This document shows, one piece after another, positions 1 to 10,706 of a stretch of DNA of 64,000 nt (position 1 is the first letter of the stretch; every line of letters starts with the position of its first letter). The position numbers and the translations under genes were made by a program. This stretch comes from Rhinopithecus roxellana (lineage: Eukaryota; Chordata; Mammalia; Primates; Cercopithecidae), in NCBI RefSeq assembly GCF_007565055.1, contig NC_044565.1, positions 38,649,711 through 38,713,710 of the forward strand. Direction: 5' to 3'. The notes under the pieces were generated by a model. That model was not told where the DNA came from, made no database searches, and was given only the letters and a program-made list of their open reading frames with translations.

Positions 1-279
1 ATTCAAGATAAATATCACAACCAGATATGCTGACTCGCATACCCTACCCTTCACATGCTTTACCAAGCCCAGCCTGCATATATCACCCCTGATGTCAATT
101 CCTACACTTTGTCTAACAAAAAATTCCCTACCAGCTGTTTCACAGAGTCAGCTAGAGAGTCCTTGCACCTCTGCTGTCTCCCTTGCGCTCAAGTGCAAGA
201 CCCAAAATAACAGCCTTGTCTGGGATATCTACTTGGCCCTATGTTAATTTTTATTATACAGAGAGCCAAAGAGCCTGTG
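1..279. other. Unassigned intronic sequence
   Basis: I recognise no repeat family, exon or RNA gene here. It borders an L1 3' end on its right and may be part of a longer repeat cut by the window edge. Confidence 0.4.
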
Positions 280-774
280 ATCCATAACATACCCAAGACA
301 TAAATGTTTACAGCAGCATTATTCATAATAGCAGAAAAGTGGAAACAGCCCAAATGTTCATAAACTGATGAACAGATAAAATGTAATACATCCATATAAT
401 AGATTATTCAGCAATAAAAAGGAATGAAGTATTGATATTTGTTACACATGGATGAACCTTGAAACCATAATGCTAAGTGAAAGAAGCCAGTCACAAAAGT
501 CCATACAGTATCTGGAATAGGCAAATCTAGAGAGAACAGAAATTAGATTATTGGTTACCTGGGGATTGAGTAGGGAGGGGAGTTCCAGAGGAATACGGAG
601 TGACTGCTAACAGGTATGGGAGTTTTTTCACAAAAAATGCCAAAATTAGATAGTGACTATGGTTGCACAACTCTAGAAATACATAAAAAACCACTGAATT
701 GTACACTTTAAAATGGCAAATTGTTTAGTATATGTTATACCTAAATAAATCTGTTAAAAAAAAAAAAAAAAAAG
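280..774 (+). mobile_element. L1 3' end (old L1M class), 5'-truncated
   Basis: The sequence follows the L1 ORF2 C-terminal and 3'UTR pattern (a run like ATTCATAATAGC, then GAATTGTACACTTTAAAATGG near 697) and ends in AATAAA plus an A run at 757-774. The same terminal motif recurs at 38.6 kb and 19.4 kb. No open frame survives. Confidence 0.8.
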
Positions 775-903
775 AAAGAAGAAACCCAGAATAACAAAAC
801 TAGTTACATTCAGGAGTTGAGTGGAACAAAGTGGAAAGGACAGAGAGTTGAGAACAGGATAATCAGGATGGGGAAGACATACTTTTAAAAATAGTTCTTG
901 TGA

Positions 904-1189
904 GGCTGGGTATGGTGGCTCACACGTGTAATCCTAGCACTTTGGGAGGCCAAGGCAGGTGGATCACAAGGTCAGGAGTTTGAGACCAGCCTGACCAACA
1001 TGTGTCTACTAAAAATACAAAAATTAGCCGGGCGTGGTGGTGTGTGCCTGTAATCCCAGCTACTCAGGAGGCTGAGGCAGGAGAATTGCTTGAACCTGGG
1101 AGGTGGAGGTTGCAGTGAGCCAAGATCGCACCACTGCACTCCAGCCTGGGTGACAGATCAAGACTCCATCTCAAAAACAAAAAAAAATA
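904..1189 (+). mobile_element. Alu, full-length, S-like
   Basis: Two Alu monomers in sense orientation with an A-rich tail. A 13-nt target-site duplication (AAAAATAGTTCTT) lies at 887-899 and 1183-1195. Confidence 0.93.
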
Positions 1190-3077
1190 GTTCTTACATG
1201 GGGAACGACATTAAAATTTAATTAATTCATTAATTCAACAGGATGGGAGGATGTTATAGCATGAAATAGAAATAAAAACAAATGAATCTACCTATGCCTC
1301 AAATAAAAAACAAAACCAGGCTGGTAGTGAGTTATCTCAATCAATTGTTTACAGTCAGTAACAGATTGAACTCCTTGTTCTATTCTTTCCCCCTTTCTCA
1401 AGAGTGCACTTAATTAGTCTAAAATAAAAAATAAAAACAAAACCATACTGAATACTAACACTAATGGTAAAAGTTTGATTAGGAATAGGATAAGAGAGAG
1501 GGCAAGATGGCCAACTAGAGTAGCCAGGTAGAACAGATGCCACGAAGGGATTGAGATGACTGGCACACGCCTAACAGATCTTCAGAGGAAAAGTACTGAC
1601 AGCAGACAGAGGGAAAACACAGAAGCTGGGATGAAGGGGGAGAAAGCTGGAAACCCAGTACGGGGCTACCTACCACACACCAGTAGTCATTCCAGGCCCC
1701 CAAGGATTCCAGGGGACTGGGTAAGTTGAACTTGCAAGGAGAAACCCACCCACTCTCACCACTGACCTCTGGAATCCTGGCAAAAGGAGACTCCTCCACC
1801 ACAATGGATACTCGAGTTGGCAGGGACAGCTGCTTAGAGAAGTGGTAGGGGCAATAAGCCAGCTGATTTGGAGCTCAGAAGGTTTGGTGAAGTAGCATCT
1901 GTAACAGAGCACGACCAGGGTTGCCCATTCCCCTAGGCTTGACTTGCTCCCACAGGAGATTTTAGCCCCAGAGGTACTGTTGGATCTCAACTCTGAGGGG
2001 CAGTCTTGCCCATCAGACAAGGCCAGTCCAACCTGAGTGCCCCTTGGTGTGCTGGCCTCTCCCTGTGCCCTAGCCTGGCCACATCTGCTTGCACAGAAGC
2101 CTTGAGCGCCCTAGGGTCCTACATCATAGCTCCTATTCTGGCAACAGTGCTTGACTGGTGGAAAGCTCCAGCAGGGCGGCTGTCATAGCCATGCACCAAC
2201 CTACCTGCTTCCTCCCCACACTGTAGCTCCCACACCCCACCTCCACTCATGACAACCCCCCACATCACTTTGCTGGCGGTGCGTGCATGGGCAAGTTTTG
2301 GCTTCCTTGCTCCATCAGCCGCCCATGTGCATACACCCTACCCAGGCACTGCTGCCTCCAGAGCGCAGTCCATTCCCCATCCTCCACCAGCCACATTTCA
2401 GTGGGAGCCTTGGCAGGCACAGAGCCAGCCAACTCCACCCCCACCAGCACCCTGCCTTTGTAACAACACTGCCGTGGGAGTGAAACCAGGCAGAGAACAG
2501 CAGAATCCCTGCTGCCCTGAGTAACCACCCATGACGGCAGTGCACAGAGTACACACAGACTTGTGCCTGCCAGTGCCCCACCCCTGTGCCAACACCACCA
2601 CCAGCATGACTACATGCACAGTTGCCAGCAGGGGGCCCCCGTGTCCCCACCAATGGGTTGCCTCTGACACTGAGGTGAACACTGGCTTGGAGGTAGGCAC
2701 CCCGGGACCCACTAGCACACTGCCGCAACCAAGGAGCATACACTCCACCACACTGCCACAGCTGCTGCTGCTGGCATATGCAAATGAGGCACATACAAAT
2801 AAGGCACAAGCAAATGAGGATGGATATCACTGTCACCACACTACAAAACACTTTGGCTGACACCACCCAGCACCTTGGAGCACCCCCACCGCCACGCAGC
2901 ATGGTGGATTCCTAACCCCGAGGAGCCAGAGAACAAAGTCAGGGCTGATCAAAGTCCCCCACAGTTAGAGCACACAGTCCAGGAGTTGGGAGCTGAGCAT
3001 TGGCCCCCTAAAATCTTCCAGAAATGAAGTCAGTTGGCTTAATCCACCCGATACCACAATCGAGCCCTCTACGTCAG

Positions 3078-3397
3078 CAGTCCCCAATCTTTATGGCACC
3101 AGGAACCAATTTCATGGAAGACAATTTTTCCACACAAGGTGGGAGAAGGCATTTGGTTCTCATAAGGAGCATGCAAGTTACATCTCTTGCATGAGCAGCT
3201 CACCTTGCATGAGCAGTTCACAATAGCATTTGCGCTCCCGTGAGAATCTAATGCCACCACTGATCTGACAGGAGGCAGAGTTCAGGTAGTAATGCTCACT
3301 CGCCTGCCTGCCCACTACTCACCTCCTGCTGTGCAGCCCAGTTCCCAACAGGCCATAGACTGGTTTCAGTCCATGGCCCAGGGGTTGGGGACCCCTC
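3078..3397 (-). mobile_element. MER1-type hAT-Charlie DNA transposon
   Basis: The ends are inverted (CAGTCCCCAA at 3078 and TTGGGGACCCCT ending at 3396), with an internal segment that I know from MER1A/B. It sits inside the 5' region of the L1. The orientation given is conventional. Confidence 0.8.
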
Positions 3398-3594
3398 GTC
3401 TAGGCCATCAAATAGGATAAAAGAAAAAAAAAAAACTATCCAAAGGTGAGCAACTTCAAAGATTGAAGAAACATCAGCCCATAAAGATGAAAAAGGACCA
3501 ACAAAAGAACTCTGACAATTCGAAAAGCCAGAATGCCTTCCTTCCTCCAAACAACTGCATCACCTCTCCTGCAAGCATTCTAAATTAAGCCAAG

Positions 3595-4320
3595 ATGGGT
3601 GAAGTGACAGAAATAGAATCCAGTATATGGACAGGAACAAGGATCATTGAGATACAGTACACTAAAACCCAATCCAAGGAAGCTAAGGATCACAATAAAA
3701 CAATGCAGGAGCTGACAAGACAAAATAACCAGTATAGAAAAGAATGTAACCAATCTGACAGAGCTGAAAAACACACTACAAGAATTTCATAATGCAATCT
3801 CAAGAACTAGCAGAACAGACCAAGTGGAGGAAAGAATTTCAGAGCTTGAAGACTGCTTTCTGAAATAAGACAGTCAGACAAGAATATACAAAAAAGAATG
3901 AAAAGGAACAAATAAAACCTCCGAGAAATATGGGATTATGTAAAGAGACCAAATCTATGACTCGCTGGTATCCCGGAAAGAGATGGGGAGAGTGTAAGCA
4001 ACTCGGAAAACATATTTCAGGGTACCATCCAAGAGAACTTCCCCAACCTAGCTAGAGAGGCCAACATTCAAATTCAGGAAACACAGAGAACCCTAGTAAG
4101 ATACTTCACATGAAGATAATCCTCAAGACACATCATAATCAGATTCCCCAAGGTTGAAATGAAAGAAAAAATGCTAGAAAGGTCAGGTCATCAGACTAAC
4201 AGTGGACCTCACAGCAGAAGAAACCTTACAAGTCAGAAGAGACTGGGAGCCTGTATTCAACATGCTTAAAGAAAAGAAATTCCAACCCAGAATTTAGTAT
4301 CTCGCCAAACTAAGCTTCAT
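3595..4320 (+). pseudogene. L1 ORF1 remnant, inactive
   Basis: A reading frame starts at 3595 (MGEVTEIESS...) and stops after 65 codons. Downstream sequence still resembles L1 ORF1 (coiled-coil then RNA-binding region: LEDC-like, then REN/LQ-type text), but with stops and shifts. ORF1p is the L1 RNA-binding chaperone. This copy is broken. Confidence 0.65.
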
Positions 4321-4527
4321 AAGCACAGGAGAAATAAAATCCTTTTCACATAAGGAAGTGCTGAGGGAATTAATTATCACCAGATCTGCCTTACAAGAGC
4401 TCCTAAAGGAAACACTATACATGGAAAGGAAAGACTGTTTCCAGCCACTACAAAAACACACTTAAGTACACAGGCCAGTGACACTATAAAGCAACCACAC
4501 AAGTTTGCATAATAATCAGCTAATATC

Positions 4528-5165
4528 ATGATGACAGGATCAAATCCAAACATATCAATATTAACCTTGAAAGTAAATGGGCTAAACACCCCAATTAAAA
4601 GGCACAGAGTGGAAAGCTGCCTAAAGAACCAAGACTCACTGGTATGCTGTCTTCAAGAGACCCATCTCACATGCAATGACACCCATAGGCTCAAAATAAA
4701 GGGATGGAGAAAAATCTACAAGGCTAATGGAAAACAGAAAAAAGCAAAAGTTGCAATCCTAATTTCAGACAAAACAGACGTTAAATCACAAAGATTAAAT
4801 AAGACAAAGAAGGGCATTACATAATGATAAAGGGTTCAACAAGAAGAACTAATTATCCTAAATATATGTGCATCCAAGACAGGAGCACCCCAATTCATAA
4901 AGCAATTTCTTACAGACCTTCAAAGAGACTTATGGAAGACTTCAACACCTCACTGACAGTATTAGACAGATCACTGAGGCAGAAAATTAACAAAGATATT
5001 GAGGACCTGAACCCAGCACTGGATCAAACGGACCTCATAGACATCTACAGAACTCTCCATCCAAAAACAACAGAATATACATTCTTCTCATCACCACATG
5101 GCACATACTCTAAAATCAACCACATAATGGGACATAAAATACCTCAGCCAATGCAAAAGAACTGA
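4528..5165 (+). pseudogene. L1 ORF2 N-terminal endonuclease remnant, broken
   Basis: Frame 4528-4824 (98 codons) reads like the L1 ORF2 apurinic endonuclease N-terminus: a MTGSN-type start, then NGLN, the active-site-type QETHLT segment and the KIKGW block. The continuation at 4824-5165 is shifted into another frame and includes DFNTSLTVLDRS and TEYTFFSSPH, which match the later endonuclease part. The 4824 junction is a frameshift, and the reverse transcriptase domain is absent. Confidence 0.85.
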
Positions 5166-5215
5166 AATCATAACAACAGCTCTCCTGAAGCACAGCACAA
5201 TCAATATCATGTGAC

Positions 5216-6175
5216 TCCTGACGCAGAGAATACACAGCTTTACTTTGGTATTACTGCAAAGTATTCATAACCCGAACCTAATCATAAGTAAATATCAGAC
5301 AAACACAAATTGAGGAACATTCTTCAAAAGTGTCAAGGTGAACTGACACTTAAGAAGTGTCAAGTGTCAAAACAAAGACTAAGGAATTCTACTAGATTAA
5401 AGGAGATTAAAGAGATGTGACAATTAAATGTAACATATGGTCCTGGATTAGATCCTGGCCTAGGGAGGAAAAAATTCTTCTTTTGTTATAAACGGAATTC
5501 TTGGGTTAATTGGAGAAATCTGAATTAAGCTTATAGATTAAGTAACAGCATTACATACAAATGTAAATTTCCTGATTTTGACAAATTAAACTGTGGTTAT
5601 GTTTAAAAAAAAAAAAAAAAATCCCTATTTTTGCAGGGCATGGTGGCTCCTGCCTATAATCCCACCATTTTGGGTGGCTGAGGCAGGTGGATCACAAGGT
5701 CAGGAGATCGAGACCATCCTGGCTAACACAGCAAAACCCCATCTCTACTAAAAATACAAAAAATTAGCCAGGTGTGGTGGTAAGCACCCGTAGTTCCAGC
5801 TACTCAGGAGGCTGACGCAGGAGAATCGCCTGAACCCAGGAGGCGGAGGTTGCAGTGAGCTGAGATCGTGCGCCACTGCACTCCAGCCTGGGCAACAGAG
5901 TGAGACTCAGTCTCAAAAAAAAAAAAAATTCCCTATTTTTAAGAAATACGTACTGAAGTGTTTATGGGTAAAGGGGCACTATGGTACAACTTACTCTTAA
6001 ATGTTAAGAAAAAAATTACATACAAAATAGCTTAAGAGAGACTGATAAAGCAAACACGGTAAAATGTTGCCACTTGGGGAACTGAGGGGAAATGTATATG
6101 TGGATTATTTGTATTGCGTTTGCAACTTTTCTCTATATCTGAAATTATTTCAAAATAAAGATTCTTTTTAAAAAT
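5216..6175 (+). mobile_element. L1M 3'UTR tail, split by an Alu
   Basis: From about 5225 to 5615 and again from 5930 to 6175 the sequence matches the A-rich 3'UTR of medium-age L1 elements. It ends GCAACTTTTCTC...TTCAAAATAAAG near 6165. It directly follows the truncated ORF2, so it is probably the same element after an internal deletion. A related 3'UTR recurs at 6630-7137. Confidence 0.65.
5633..5929 (+). mobile_element. Alu, full-length
   Basis: Complete dimeric Alu in sense orientation, flanked by an 11-nt direct repeat TCCCTATTTTT at 5622-5632 and 5930-5940. Confidence 0.93.
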
Positions 6176-6179
6176 AGAA

Positions 6180-6629
6180 AGGGTTATTTTTAAAAAACAA
6201 TGTACCTCCTTGTCAGAGCCTCTGTACAAAAGGCAGTAATGATATCAAAAGGTTGTTTTATATATAACCATTAAGTACACACTGATATGAATAAGTAACT
6301 AAATAAATAAATGAGGAATAAAGGACAAACCTTGCTTACAGAAAAATTTCAAAAACAAATGTAGAAGGAATAAAGGAAACAGAAAATTATCATCAGGACA
6401 CAGCAGCAATCGCTACAAGCAAAATCTACTGATGAATTTTAAATTGGTGGCCAAAACTTTAAAGAGAAATAGGATAGTTACATAACTTCAAAATATCTTC
6501 CCCCCAATATTTATTAGTTCTGTGGTAGTTGTAACATATGTTCAAATTCTTTGATACTTCCCCTTCCAGGAGATGAAACTTAATTCTCCTGAGTGTATAC
6601 TGGATTTAGAAACTGGTTTCTAATGCATA
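6180..6629. other. Unassigned AT-rich intron
   Basis: No exon or RNA gene is visible. From about 6560 the text (GGAGATGAAACTTAATTCTCC) resembles an old repeat, but I cannot name it. Confidence 0.35.
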
Positions 6630-7137
6630 AAATATGAAAGGGTAAAATAGTAACTTTACAGTGGAGACACTCCACAGACTAAGTGATCAAGGTAAATATT
6701 AAGTCATGTTGATATCATGTGATATATTATGTGATGGGGGCTGGAGGTACTTTACCTGTGGTATTTTACCAAAATTCCATCACCTCAGTCTAATGATTAA
6801 AAAAACATCAAACAAACCCAATTTGAGGGACATTCTACAAAACCTAACCAGCACCTGGCAAACCTAACAAGGTCATGAAAAACAAAAAAAGACTAAAAAC
6901 TGTTACAGATTAGAGGAAATGTGACAACTAAATGCAATGTGGTATCCTGGATTACATCCTTGGACAGAAAAAGGATATTAGTGAGAAAACTGGTGAAATC
7001 TAATAAAGCCTGTAGCTTGCCTAATAATATTATACTAACATTAATCTTAGTTTTGATAAATGACAATGGTAAATTTATTTATTCAAATTTTACCCAAAAA
7101 AATCTGGGTGATGTGATATATAAGAACTCTCCACACC
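6630..7137 (+). mobile_element. L1M 3'UTR, continued at about 7756-7835
   Basis: It shares with 5225-5600 the order TTTGAGGGACATTCT, GTGACAACTAAATG, and TATCCTGGATTACATCC. The terminal block (CTATCTTTGCAACTCTTCTG ... AAAATAAATG) lies beyond the MER30/Alu nest, at about 7756-7835. The MER30 therefore inserted into this older L1. Confidence 0.65.
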
Positions 7138-7216
7138 AAGTTTGTCCAACCTGCGGCCCAACACAAAATCACAAACTTTCTTAAAGCATTATGAGATTTA
7201 TGCAGGGACTTTTAAT
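7138..7216 (-). mobile_element. MER30-type hAT-Charlie element, first part
   Basis: It starts CAAGTTTGTCCAACC and resumes at 7667, ending GATTGGACACCCC near 7750. These are the MER30 termini. Two Alus sit inside it: an antisense fragment at 7217-7346 and a full sense copy at 7369-7666. Confidence 0.75.
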
Positions 7217-7346
7217 TTATATTTATTTATTTATTTATTTATTTTAAGATGGAGTCTCGCTCTGTCGCCCAGGCTGGAGTGCAGTGGCGCGATCTCCGCT
7301 CACTGCAAGCTCCGCTGCCTCCTGGGTTCACGCCATTCTCCTGCCT
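7217..7346 (-). mobile_element. Alu fragment, 5'-truncated, with (ATTT)n tail
   Basis: An antisense Alu right-monomer region follows an ATTT repeat at 7217-7247 and stops abruptly at CTCCTGCC (7346), where MER30 sequence resumes. This is consistent with a 5'-truncated insertion. Confidence 0.85.
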
Positions 7347-7368
7347 TTTTTAAAGCTCATCAACTATC

Positions 7369-7666
7369 GGCCGGGCACGGTGGCTCACACTTGTAATCCC
7401 AGCACTTTGGGAGGCTGAGGCAGGTGGATCACGAGGTCAGGAGATGGAGACCGTCCTAGCTAACACGGTGAAACCCTGTCTCTATTAAAAACTTCAAAAA
7501 AATTAGCCGGGCGCGGTGGTGGGCGCCTATAGTCCCAGCTACTCAGGAGGCTGAGCCAGGAGAATGGCATGAACCCAGCAGGCGGAGCTTGCAGTGAGCT
7601 GAGATAGCCCCACTGCACTCCAGCCTGGGAGACAGAGCGAGACTCCGTCTCAAAAAAAAAAAAAAG
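7369..7666 (+). mobile_element. AluY-like, full-length
   Basis: Sense Alu with a perfect 14-nt duplication GCTCATCAACTATC at 7355-7368 and 7667-7680, placed in the middle of the MER30. Confidence 0.95.
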
Positions 7667-7755
7667 GCTCATCAACTATCATTAGTTTTAGTATATTTTA
7701 TAAGACAGTTCTTCTAATGTGGTCCAGGGAACCCAAAAGATTGGACACCCCCGCT
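7667..7755 (-). mobile_element. MER30-type element, second part
   Basis: It continues the MER30 after the Alu (GCTCATCAACTATCATTAG ... GATTGGACACCCC). Confidence 0.75.
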
Positions 7756-7835
7756 CTATATCCCTACTCTATACTATCTTTGCAACTCTTCTGTAAGCCT
7801 AAAATTACTTCCATAAAAAGTTTCAAAATAAATGA

Positions 7836-8610
7836 ATTAGCCAATTTTTAAAAGTAATTTTGCAAATTAGAGTACTCTTCAAATTAAAGCTGAACCATTA
7901 AATTTGATATCTAGACCCACTTATTGCATAAATAAATCTAGTTTCAATTAAGTTACTTTGAGATAGGGTTTTACTACACAGCTTTCTGCATTTAATGATT
8001 TTGGAGGGGAAAGAGAAGAATAAAAGATAAAATTTGAGAGAAACTATCTGCATGTAGTAAAAACAAGATTTCAGAATCTTAAGGGAAATGGTTGGAAGAA
8101 GACTAGTAAAATAGAATAAGGACATATTTAAAGGAAGGCTAATTTTAGAAGGACAACTACGGCAGTAATATAGGCAAAGGGGAGACCAAAGGGGCTAGGA
8201 AAGCATTAAGTGCTACAAAAAGCAAAAGCTTTTACAAAGCAAAAGCCTACACTAGAGGTTCCCAAACTTTCTGGGTTGACAAGGCTCTTAATGTGTAATT
8301 TTTTCAGACTCCCTCACCCCCAAGCCAAAAGAAATACCTAACCATTTTGTTTATTAAGTAGTCAGGTCCAAACAACTTAAGAAGGATGTATGTCCTAAAA
8401 ACTTAGCACCTGTTTTGGACACTTGACAATCTAATCTCAAACTTGAGAATTAGATTGGACACTGCCTCCCTAATTTCCTGTTCCACACAGATCTTCATGT
8501 GATATCTGCTTTTTGTCATAGCAACTGCCAAAAGCCCAGCTTTGTAAAACTGTGGTATCACTGAAAAGAATGTAGCAATCTAATTTTGAAACTGAACTAC
8601 CTCAAGCTAG
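7836..8610. other. Intronic sequence, mostly unassigned
   Basis: No exon is visible. Around 8246-8400 the text (AGAGGTTCCCAAACTTTCTGGG) resembles the terminal part of an old hAT-type element, also seen at 55.44 kb, but I cannot name it. Confidence 0.35.
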
Positions 8611-8943
8611 TATAGTCTTCCGTTAGTATCAGTGGAGGATTGGTTCCAGGACCTCCTGAGGATACCAAAATCTGAGGATGCTCAAGTCCCTGACATAAAA
8701 TGGCACAGTATTTGCATATAACCTATGGATATCCTCCTGTATACTTTAAAGTCATCTCTAAATTACTTATAATATCGAATACAATGTAAATGCTATGTAA
8801 ACATTGTTATACTGTACTGTTTAGAGAATAATGACCAAAACAAATCTGTACATGTTTGATACAATTGTTTTTCAAATATTTTCAATCCACAGTTGGTTGA
8901 ATCCATAGATGCAGAACTCATAAATACAGAAGACCAACTATAC
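8611..8943 (+). mobile_element. MER2-type Tigger DNA transposon
   Basis: The element reads GGATTGGTTCCAGGACC ... GGATACCAAAATC ... CTCAAGTCCC at one end. Near 8890 it has the inverted counterpart GTTGGTTGAATCCATAGATG. Length is about 330 bp, as expected for MER2, a non-autonomous mariner/pogo relative. Confidence 0.88.
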
Positions 8944-9248
8944 TTTGTGTGGTTTCCAACAAATGCTGCTATGTTTCCTTCAAAATTGTTAAACATCTCT
9001 TGGCTCCCTTGTGAGTTCTCTGCAGTGCCTCTGGGCTCCTTGGCACAGTTTGTGAATCATGGCCCTTGGCAAAAGACAGCAAAGGATGGAAACAAGGCAA
9101 TGGAATAGAAAAATCAATGTGAGAATTAAGATATGCTTCAGAGAAAAAAAAATGAGCAGATCTACTAGTGATATTGCCTAGAAGTACAATTATAGCACAA
9201 GTACTTAAGAAGTTTCAAAACTTTTCTTAAAAAAAAAAAAATTATTCT
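8944..9248. other. Unassigned intron
   Basis: I recognise nothing except an A run near 9230 that precedes the next Alu. Confidence 0.4.
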
Positions 9249-9537
9249 GGTCGGCACAGTGGCTCATGCCTGTAATCCTAGCACCCTGGAAGGCCAAGGC
9301 AGTTGGATCACTTGAGCCCCGCGTTCAAGACCAGCCTGGGCAACATGGCAAAACTTCACCTCTACAAAAAATACAAAAAATTAGCCGGGCGTGGTGACAC
9401 ACATCCGTAGTACCAGCTACTCAGGAGGCTGAGATGAGCAACATCACTTGAGCCCAGGAACCGAGACTGCACCATGCACCACTACACTCCAGCCTGGGTG
9501 ATGGGAGTAAGACCCTATCTCAAAAAAAAAAAAAAAA
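9249..9537 (+). mobile_element. Alu, older, diverged
   Basis: Sense Alu with several substitutions and a shortened right monomer, ending in an A tail at 9523-9537. It is J/S-like by divergence. Confidence 0.88.
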
Positions 9538-10025
9538 TTCTACCTCAACAGTCAGAATAGCTGTCTCTCAACATTCTTTGCTTATATGGAAGAGAACAAA
9601 CCAGTCTTATCTTTAAATGAATGAACCTGTTCAAATGTTTGTTAATTTTGACAGCTAAAATGGCATAGCTAAAATACATTGCTCTCACTTTTAATCAGAA
9701 AGAAAATCACATTAGCTGAAGAAATTCAACTCAAGTAAGAAAATTCAACTCAAAATTTCAAGTCAATAAACATTTTTGGAGTACCAATAGAACTGTCATC
9801 CAGCACCTGCCAAAGCTTTGTTCAGACGGATTTTTAAGAAAGAATCAAATATGGTAGTTCTAAGACCTAATTTGATACTCTTCAGCAATTGGGTAACTTC
9901 TAAAATGACAGATTTGCCATCACTATCACAGACCTACAGAATCAGGACCTCCTAGGGGATATGGAAATCTCCGTATTTGCAAAGCACCCCAGCAATTCTA
10001 AGGACAGTCAATTTGGGAGGCAATG
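9538..10025. other. Unassigned intron
   Basis: A short local repeat (AATTCAACTCAAGTAAGAAA then AATTCAACTCAA) is present near 9722-9755. I see nothing else. Confidence 0.4.
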
Positions 10026-10243
10026 GCTAAATCAGTACTGTCCAGTAAAACTTTTTGTGGTGATGGACATGTTCCATATTTGCACTATCCAACATGGTGG
10101 CCCCTAGCCATATGCGGCTAGTGAGCATTTGAAATGTGGCTACTGTAACTGAAGAAGTGAATTTTGCATTTAATTTAAATTGATTTAAATTTAGATGTAA
10201 ATAGCCACATATAGTTAGTTCCCTCTATACTAGACAGCACAAA
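10026..10243 (+). mobile_element. MER5A hAT-Charlie MITE
   Basis: The text TACTGTCCAGTAAAACTTT ... GGCTAGTGAGCATTTGAAATG ... TAGACAGCAC matches MER5A. Related copies lie at 29.1-29.5 and 29.75-29.95 kb. Confidence 0.88.
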
Positions 10244-10691
10244 ACTAAATGATTCATGTTAAATTTCCATTCTTTTAAATTTCCCGAGTGGTACTCTCGG
10301 TTTAAATTAGATGATCAGAAAACTAGGTTCCTCAGCCATATTCTCTCATAAAAAGTCTTCATGAAGGGTCGACATAAACATTATCTAATTTAACAATGGT
10401 TCTGAGTCTTTTGTAGTTGGAGATTTTATCCAATGTCATATTTTATTTTCATAATAAAAATCCTCTTTGGATTAAGGTCTAAGAAAAGTCTGCAAACAAA
10501 TGTATATACTTTCTTTAGCCAGGAGGACTATTACAAGAGCCAATGTGCATCCCTTTTTGCCTTGGCTGCCAATAAACTCAGAACCAAATCCAGTCTCCAA
10601 TAGCAGCAACTAACTCCTCTCAAGTGCCTAGTAATATGTGCTCTCTGCTCCTGTAAGACCATGATTCTATTTATATCCCTAAATCAGTCAA

Positions 10692-10706
10692 CATGGTATT
10701 ATTTTA
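10692..10706. repeat. Target-site duplication, left copy (EIF2A retrocopy)
   Basis: CATGGTATTATTTTA, identical to 12794-12808. The right copy is followed by AA, giving the TTTT/AA context cut by the L1 endonuclease. Confidence 0.93.

Larger units (their letters stand above)
1498..5215 (+). mobile_element. L1 with 5'UTR, ORF1 and start of ORF2 retained; old primate/L1M type
   Basis: The element begins near GGCAAGATGGCC, typical of an L1 5' end. It continues through a GC-rich 5'UTR (interrupted by a MER1 at 3078-3397), an ORF1 remnant and the first part of ORF2. ORF2 stops matching near 5205, and a 3'UTR-type sequence follows at once, so most of ORF2 has been lost by internal deletion. Retention of the 5' end is unusual compared with the other, 5'-truncated L1s here. 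Confidence 0.8.

Noticed and set aside
2315..2902. 195-codon minus-strand frame and overlapping plus frames
   Set aside because: Chance frames in the GC-rich 5'UTR of the L1.
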